This document shows positions 59,034 to 64,000 of a stretch of 64,000 nt of DNA, piece by piece. How positions within the stretch are numbered: the stretch's first letter is position 1; each line of letters opens with the position of its first letter. The notes beneath the pieces are model-generated. The model had not been told where the DNA came from. It made no database searches and saw only the letters and a program-made list of their open reading frames with translations. Made by a program: the position numbers and the translations under genes. The DNA comes from Lepidostoma basale (taxonomy: Eukaryota > Arthropoda > Insecta > Trichoptera > Lepidostomatidae), in contig JAHDVF020001376.1 of NCBI GenBank assembly GCA_022606425.2, positions 124,001-188,000 on the forward strand, written 5' to 3'.

Positions 59034-59380
59034 TGTCTTTTCAAATGTATGTTTTTTTCCAAATTATAATACAATTTTATATTATCACTTATAATTATTA
59101 TGTATAACATAATAACTGTTAATTATTACTTATCAGTTCTTATGTTAATAATTATGTATTTATTAGTACTTAAAGAAATTAGTCAAGGTTATTTTTTTTA
59201 AATTCAAATGTATTGTTCCTTTGTATTGTATCGATTTTTAAATGCGTTTTAATAAGTCTTTCTTTGTTTAGTTTTTTGTTATATATTAATACCTGAAAAT
59301 GGGGGCTTCCTCCAAAACATGTTATTATATTTTATATTTTAGTGGATAATAAACAACGTTATATGTCAATTTCCAAAATG
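59034..59380 (+). mobile_element. HHE-S element
   Basis: Body blocks match 25187-25470. The motif at about 59289-59325 reads ACCTGAAAATGGGGGCTTCC, TCCAAAACATGTT: G8 and the G of GAAA are changed, so the ribozyme is most likely dead. Confidence 0.6.
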
Positions 59381-59820
59381 TATCTTAGAGTATAAAAAAA
59401 ATCGCGAATAGTCACCGTAAATATAACATTCACATTTATAAAACCTAACAAAACATCTTACATACTTTTTAAAATCAAATTTAATTACTAAAAACAATTG
59501 ATTTTGGTCTCCGATAAAGAGGCGTTTCTCATGGATGATTTCTTCAATTTGTCAAGCTAAATTATCTCAAATCTCTAACCGCGACACTACAGAATGAAGT
59601 ATCTCCATTAAACAAAGATAATGCTATTAATCTGAGTAATTAATTATTATAATAACATTAATATTATTTAAATTTTTGAATGTTTGTTCACGGGAAGAGA
59701 ACATTAAATAATATAGGACAGTATATTTAACTAAAAGCAATAAGGGTATTAATAGTTAACATAATAAGGGTGGTAATGGCACCATAAATAGATCACCACC
59801 CTCTGTAATAATCACACATA
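59381..59820. other. no recognised feature
   Basis: Nothing assignable. Confidence 0.35.
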
Positions 59821-59822
59821 GA

Positions 59823-59905
59823 CTTACTAACTAACTAACTAACCATCACGCCGTCTGCATCAAAGGGTAGGCAGAAATAATGGACTGCCACACTTTAACC
59901 ACCCA
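59823..59905 (-). mobile_element. element D / LINE-A shared 3' end only
   Basis: The (GTTA)n side, ACGCCGTCTGCATCAAAGGG, GCCACACTTTAACC. TTTAACC marks the D junction, so this is a very short D copy. Confidence 0.55.
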
Positions 59906-60177
59906 ACGAATTTGAACGTACGTGATACATTCACATTCTGCGCTATCCCGTATCACGTACGCGCTTGAGAAAAAGTAAAGTACCTAAAATGTACAAACTG
60001 TTAAGGATACGCGCGTATGCCAACAACACTCGAGTACAAGTCTTCATAAAAATGATAGTTTTACAAGGGGCAGGCGAAGTGTGCGGCCGAGTATTTGACG
60101 TTTCGTAATTTAAAAAAATAATATTAACATATACCTAATTAAATTTCCTTAATAAAAAACCTTGTTTTTTTGCACGT
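59906..60177. other. no recognised feature
   Basis: A partial mirror (ACGTACGTGATACATTC / CGTATCACGTACGCG) at 59918-59970 is the only structure. Confidence 0.35.
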
Positions 60178-60500
60178 TTCTCGGAAAACAACCCAAAGAT
60201 AGGGCGGTTAATCGATGCCGCACTCCATCCTTCTCTTTTCGCCCCCGCGAGAGACGCGATGTGATGGGTTGCGAACCTCATCGCCACCAATAGGCATCTC
60301 CTGCGCACACTTCGATCGTTCAACGTCTACATAATAAATCAAAAACAAATTATATATAAAGGACAATGTTATAAAATAAATTAACGAATAAAAACAAATT
60401 TACACATAATGTTCTTTTAGATGGTGCACTTGTCGTCAGCTGGACGATCCGGACATTTGTGTTTATTTAATTTTTATTCCACGTTATCCACTGTTTTTTT
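60178..60500 (-). mobile_element. element D (SINE-like), head complete, 3' end missing
   Basis: From the head (AACAGTGGATAACGTGGAAT on minus, 60498) through CCGGATCGTCCAGCTGACGA, GTTGAACGATCGAAGTGTGC and GGTTCGCAACCC to GGAGTGCGGCATCGATTAAC. It stops exactly where the LINE-A-type end should begin. Confidence 0.65.
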
Positions 60501-60504
60501 ATAA

Positions 60505-60685
60505 GAAAGAGAAAGAGATATTGATTATCATGACATGTAATAGGTATCGCCATTTTATTGTCATGTAAATTCTTAACTAGACCAAAAACAGCGCGATAAT
60601 CACATTGCCATCGCCGGGAATCGAATCTTCGGTTTGGCAGTCATAGCTCAGTCATAGCTCTTGCCATTCTGCCACGAAGGTTAAA
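60505..60685 (-). mobile_element. tRNA-derived SINE, tail-less
   Basis: Head with duplicated CAGTCATAGCT (60640-60660), eroded B box (ATTCCCGGCGATGG) and body; ends near 60515. Confidence 0.65.
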
Positions 60686-61258
60686 ATAATACGTAATATT
60701 ATATGGCCAATGCTGCGATAATATACACGGGTCTTACGTAATAAAGATACATAATATAGATACGAAGGGATGAATTTGTTTACAGTAACTGTTAATACCT
60801 GTATTTTAAGCGACCACACAGGATTTTAATGTGATTAAAACGAGTCTAAAGTTTCCAAAGGAAATTTATGGATTGCCCTCAGAACAAGAAGTTTTGTAGG
60901 TAAAGCTCTCAAATAGGTCTGAAAACAACTTTAGCAATATAAAATAGAGAGGGCTGGTCCCTTTTCCGTTGGGGCCGTAATGGAGAAGGGATGAGTGTAA
61001 AATTAATTAAAGGAGTTTAAACGAACACAATTTAATATTGTTTTTCATTTTGTTACAGTTCACCTTTCCGAGCTGGCCGCGCCAGAGGTGAGTTATAAGC
61101 GATAATGGGCTTTCAAGAGAGGTGCAAAAGAATGGTTTTACCTGTCGACATTTGTAAATCGTTGGGCACGTAGTTGGAAAACATTGAAACAGATATTCTA
61201 GGTAAGGTATTAACCCGATCTTACTTGTAAAAAACCCAAAATGATACAAGTATTTTTA
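60686..61258. other. no recognised feature
   Basis: Nothing assignable. Confidence 0.35.
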
Positions 61259-61261
61259 TTT

Positions 61262-61432
61262 TTATGATATTTTTTGTTGGTTCGCCCTTTACATTATTAC
61301 AGCTCGAGCTAAATTAGTGTAAAGGGTATAGCTATCATATTGATTCTCGTGACATGTGATAGGTAGCTAATCTATCGCCATTTAATCATCCCGTGAATCC
61401 TACACCAGACCAAAGACAGTGTGACAATGTCG
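61262..61432 (-). mobile_element. tRNA-derived SINE, tail and body only
   Basis: The type 1 tail (ACTAATTTAGCTCGAGCTGT on minus) and body to CACTGTCTTTGGTCTGG. The head is cut at 61430. Confidence 0.65.
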
Positions 61433-61745
61433 TATTTTGTTTTCTTTGTAATCATGAAATGACGAATCAAGCGAATCTAGTTAATTTGATATACAATAAT
61501 AGTTATAATTTAATTAATAATTTATGTATTGTTGCTAGAATAATGATATTTATTGCTTATATTTTCGCCTTCAGTTGCAGTAGATTGTTTGAGAGTTATT
61601 TTTTGTGTTGTTGTGGATTCATATTGAATAAATATAATAACACTTGGTATGACAACACTTTATTTCATTGAACCTAGCCATGTTTTTGTTATAACATTAC
61701 CTTTATCAATGAACAAAATTTTAATAAAGTTGAATTTGTATTGGG
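61433..61745. other. no recognised feature
   Basis: The plus frame 61393-61671 runs out of the SINE into this stretch and has no known similarity; probably not a gene. Confidence 0.35.
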
Positions 61746-62155
61746 AATATATTGTATTGGGAACATGTCTGTATTGGGTCCCTGTTGGGTCCCCCCAACG
61801 TTGGCGATCACCTCGGCGAACCTGGCCCTGTCCTGCGCCGATTGGAACAGCTCCTCCACACTTCGGATGCCGGTCCACTCCCTCACGTTTCGCAGCCAGG
61901 ACATTTGTCTCCTTCCGGGCCCTCGGCGTCCCTCAATTTTCCCCTCCAATATCAGTTGGAGAAGGTGGTATTTTCCCCCACGCAGTATATGACCCAGATG
62001 TGAGATCTTTCGAGCCTTGATGGTTGATAAAAGTTCCCTGTCAACTCTAGCTTGCCTCAGGACTTCGGTAATGGTAACCATGTCTGTTCAGGGAACTCTG
62101 AGCATTCGGCGATGGAGCCACATTTCAGATGCTTCCAATCTGTTCATTAAGTGAA
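61746..62155 (-). pseudogene. LINE-F-like C-terminal fragment
   Basis: Minus codons: MNRLEASEMWLHRRMLRVP, a stop (TGA for TGG), DMVTITEVLRQARVDREL, LSTIKARKISHLGHILRG, LQLILEGKIEGRRGPGRRQM, SWLRNVREWTG and LFQSAQDRARFAEVIANV. It is the LINE-F type (RLEA.EMW..RRMLR..W.D) but a different subfamily from 40714, with a Trp-to-stop change. Confidence 0.75.
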
Positions 62156-62264
62156 ATAAAGTGTTGTAATACCTAATGTAATTATATTTAATCAAATGGT
62201 ATTTATGTTTGATGAAACTTTGGTAAAACATAAGTTTAGGCTTAATATATACGAGTATTAACTG

Positions 62265-62400
62265 TTTAAATGAAAAGCTCTGTTAAAAATATCACTATTG
62301 ATTATATTTTGTCGCGACAGCTATTTTAATAACCGATATTTCGTCAGGTCTTACAATCAACTGTTAATTGTAAGACCTGACGATTTATAACAGTTTTATA
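62265..62400. mobile_element. HHE-Q element, decayed inverted pair
   Basis: Antisense GCGACAGCTATTTTAATAAC, CGATATTTCGTCAGGTCTTA mirrors sense TAATTGTAAGACCTGACGAT, then TTATAACAG. Stem II and GAAA are lost in both halves. Confidence 0.5.
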
Positions 62401-62444
62401 TAAATACATATATAAAACTGTTTATGTACTCTAAACTCTAAACT

Positions 62445-62830
62445 CTTTTCTTCTTCTCTGCTCCCTAGCCATCTCTCTACTGCTGGATGTAGGCCTCGTC
62501 AAACGTTTTGTAATTTTCCTCTATTCTGCGCGACTCTCGTCCATCTTCTTCCTGCGACTGGAATAACATCGTCAGTCCATCTTTTTTGGGATAGACCAAT
62601 GTCTCCTTTTCACCATCTATAGTCTTTTTGTTCCATGTTTAGCGACATCTCCTGTCCATTTTTATTTCAGTTTGACAACACGATCCATCATATTGGCAAG
62701 CTTTGACCGGTGTCTGATTTCGGTATTATGTATTTTGTCCGTGCAATTGTCTTTCCATAGCCTGTTGTACACAGGAATTGGCTGTGAATATCGCAGTTTC
62801 CAGTCCATACGCAATTACCTAATGGATGCA
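62445..62830 (-). pseudogene. LINE 3' region relic
   Basis: The plus-strand text CTCTACTGCTGGATGTAGGC, CTCGTCAAACG and CTGCGCGACTCTCGTCC resembles the 3' ends of arthropod RTE-like LINEs. Minus codons AKLKWAGHV-like are decayed (LKKMDRRCR near 62660). Confidence 0.45.
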
Positions 62831-63002
62831 ATCAATACCTAACCCATGTACTCTTCTTTTGAGGTTGTGGGTATTTAATTAAATCTCTATTTATACTTAA
62901 TGAAAATACACCAGAAATTATCCCTGCTCTTATAGACACAGATTAGTATTACCCACAAAATGTTTTGTAAATAAAATGAACATTTTGTTTTTTTATGTGT
63001 AC

Positions 63003-63365
63003 AAATACTGGATTTTTACCCATTGCGGGTTAATCATTTTTAAGGATTAATTGTATCTCAATAAGGACGAAGATGTAAATTATTTGGAAACAGAATATGG
63101 TAGTCGAGGCGTTTACAGAACTTATGACCTGTCATTGGTTGGGTTAAGCGATCACTTTATGTTTAACAACATTCACCATTCCGCCCTTCTTACGACACCA
63201 CGTCTGAGAATTTTTTTTGGAACTTGTATTTATGCTAATATTTTTTAATAACTTCACTTTTGGTAAGTCAATCTACACTAGCACCATCTATTAAGATAAT
63301 TAGATTGTTACGCAATTTATTTATTTTTCTATTGAGATACAATTAATCCTTAAAATGAACATATT
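63003..63365. repeat. foldback element E, one-armed copy
   Basis: ACTGGATTTTTACCCATTGC, GGGTTAATCATTTTTAAGGA, GACCTGTCATTGGTTGGGTT and CGCCCTTCTTACGACACCAC match 2080-2240. The other arm survives only as ATTGAGATACAATTAATCCT at its end. Confidence 0.65.
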
Positions 63366-63404
63366 TGTCAAAGGACGGATAAGATTAATAATTAAGAACA
63401 ATTA

Positions 63405-63480
63405 CGTGAACACCTGATGACGCTAACATAGATTGGTGAAACAGCTGTCAAGATAATCTCATAAAAATAATGAATGTATT
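63405..63480 (+). mobile_element. HHE-Q ribozyme element
   Basis: The motif at 63408-63450 has canonical core CTGATGA (63414-63420), an extra C, stem II GCTAAC paired imperfectly with ATTGGT, then GAAA, ACAGCTGT and C17. Confidence 0.55.
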
Positions 63481-63605
63481 GTGATACTTATTGAACGCTA
63501 AGGCATTATTAATACTGTGGAATTCCATACTAATATATCTCTGAAAATGAAAATAACTTTGTTTAGTAACTTTTAATCCACAAAATATTAAAATTATATT
63601 TAAAA

Positions 63606-63644
63606 ATACGACATGTTTCGGGGAAAACCTCCATCTTCAGGTGT
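63606..63644 (-). ncRNA. hammerhead-like motif, S family
   Basis: Stem I ACAC/GTAT (one mismatch), core CTGAAGA, extra T, stem II GGAGG paired with CCCC.., GAAA, ACATGT, C17. Stem II is weaker than in its partner at 63835. Confidence 0.55.
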
Positions 63645-63834
63645 AAAAATATAATAAAAACAAAGAAAGAAAGACTAATTTAAAAAAAGCATTTAAAATT
63701 CGATACAAAAAAACAATTATTAGTACTTACATATAACAAATAGCCCAGGTTAATTTTTAAATTTAAAACATTGTATCGAATTTTAAATGCGTTTTTATAT
63801 CAGTCTTTCTTTGTTTTGTTTTTATTATATTTTT

Positions 63835-63873
63835 ACACCTGAAGATGGAGGTATCCTCCGAAACATGTCGTGT
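63835..63873 (+). ncRNA. hammerhead-like ribozyme, S family, well preserved
   Basis: Stem I ACAC (63835-63838) and GTGT (63870-63873); core CTGAAGA (63839-63845); extra T63846; stem II GGAGG/CCTCC with loop TAT; GAAA (63860-63863); palindrome ACATGT; cleavage expected after C63869. Every conserved core base is canonical except for the extra T. Confidence 0.7.
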
Positions 63874-64000
63874 TTTTAATATTTTGTGAATTAAACAGAG
63901 TTATTTTCATTTTCATAAGTATTTATTTATTTATTTATTAAGGGTAACATACAGCGATATCAATGACATATATATAATAAAACATTTAGAATAATTAAAG

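Larger units (their letters stand above)
63540..63925. mobile_element. HHE-S palindromic element
   Basis: Outward-pointing ribozymes at 63606-63644 (minus) and 63835-63873 (plus). The arms mirror: GAAAATGAAAATAACTTTG / CAGAGTTATTTTCATTTTC outside; AAAACAAAGAAAGAAAGACT / AGTCTTTCTTTGTTTTGTTT and ATTCGATAC / GTATCGAAT inside. The largest complete S copy. Confidence 0.75.

Overview
The window looks like intergenic DNA of an animal, most likely an arthropod and probably an insect. It is AT-rich. It carries mariner- and hAT-type DNA transposons, Jockey-type and other non-LTR retrotransposons (LINEs), tRNA-derived SINEs and a Helitron-like repeat. Frequent ACTCGTA/TACGAGT words and the repeat styles hint at Lepidoptera, but I cannot prove that. 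I found no host gene, functional tRNA, rRNA or CRISPR array. Every longer reading frame I could interpret is a broken transposon tail or tandem-repeat coding.

The bulk is a nested archive of elements. LINE-A is the commonest: C-terminal fragments with RGRPRKTWHDQI and a 3' end of (GTTA)n, about 20 copies. Others are LINE-B (TYAVETRADT), LINE-C (RWKDDLNRH, GAA-repeat tail), LINE-F (RLEAFEMW..R), two Jockey-like families J1 and J2, and one L2/CR1-like LINE. Target-site duplications (TSDs) give the order of several insertions: LINE-C into LINE-A (47005-47187), a LINE fragment into a mariner (21753-22728), a Jockey into a ribozyme palindrome (23643-24662), a hAT MITE into a ribozyme (29975-30469), and LINE-F into J2 (40705-41274).

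The most interesting content is a set of short elements, which I call HHE, that carry hammerhead-ribozyme-like motifs. I see nine sequence families (R, G, B, K, S, Q, M, T, P) at more than 30 sites. Most share a CUGANGA-like box, one extra A or U, stem II, GAAA, a self-complementary stem III (ACATGT, ACCGGT or ACAGCTGT) and a cleavage base. Several have a matching stem I. Many sites are head-to-head inverted pairs. Three elements have clean 12-14 bp TSDs, so they move. Minimal type I hammerheads that act as dimers are known from Penelope-like elements; this looks like a diverse non-autonomous set of that kind, with no autonomous partner in the window.

Two other points stand out. A roughly 2 kb array of 24-bp units (38600-40560) sits inside a J2 LINE and appears to have grown from one short stretch of the J2 coding sequence. 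A SINE-like family (element D, 43081-43260, 45905-46238, 48003-48290, 60178-60500) carries the 3' end of LINE-A, as expected of a SINE that uses a LINE's machinery.

Layout: 1-9 kb SINEs, Helitron-like repeat and LINE tails; 9-11.3 kb foldback plus ribozyme elements; 11.3-20.7 kb LINE-A and J1 with two TSD-bounded HHEs; 21-25.5 kb nested mariner and Jockey; 26-33 kb mixed; 34-37 kb LINE-A/B pairs; 37-38.3 kb HHEs; 38.5-41.4 kb J2 minisatellite; 42-51 kb SINE/LINE/element D; 51-57.4 kb HHEs, MITEs and an L2-like LINE; 57.4-64 kb LINE tails, SINEs and a final S-family palindrome.
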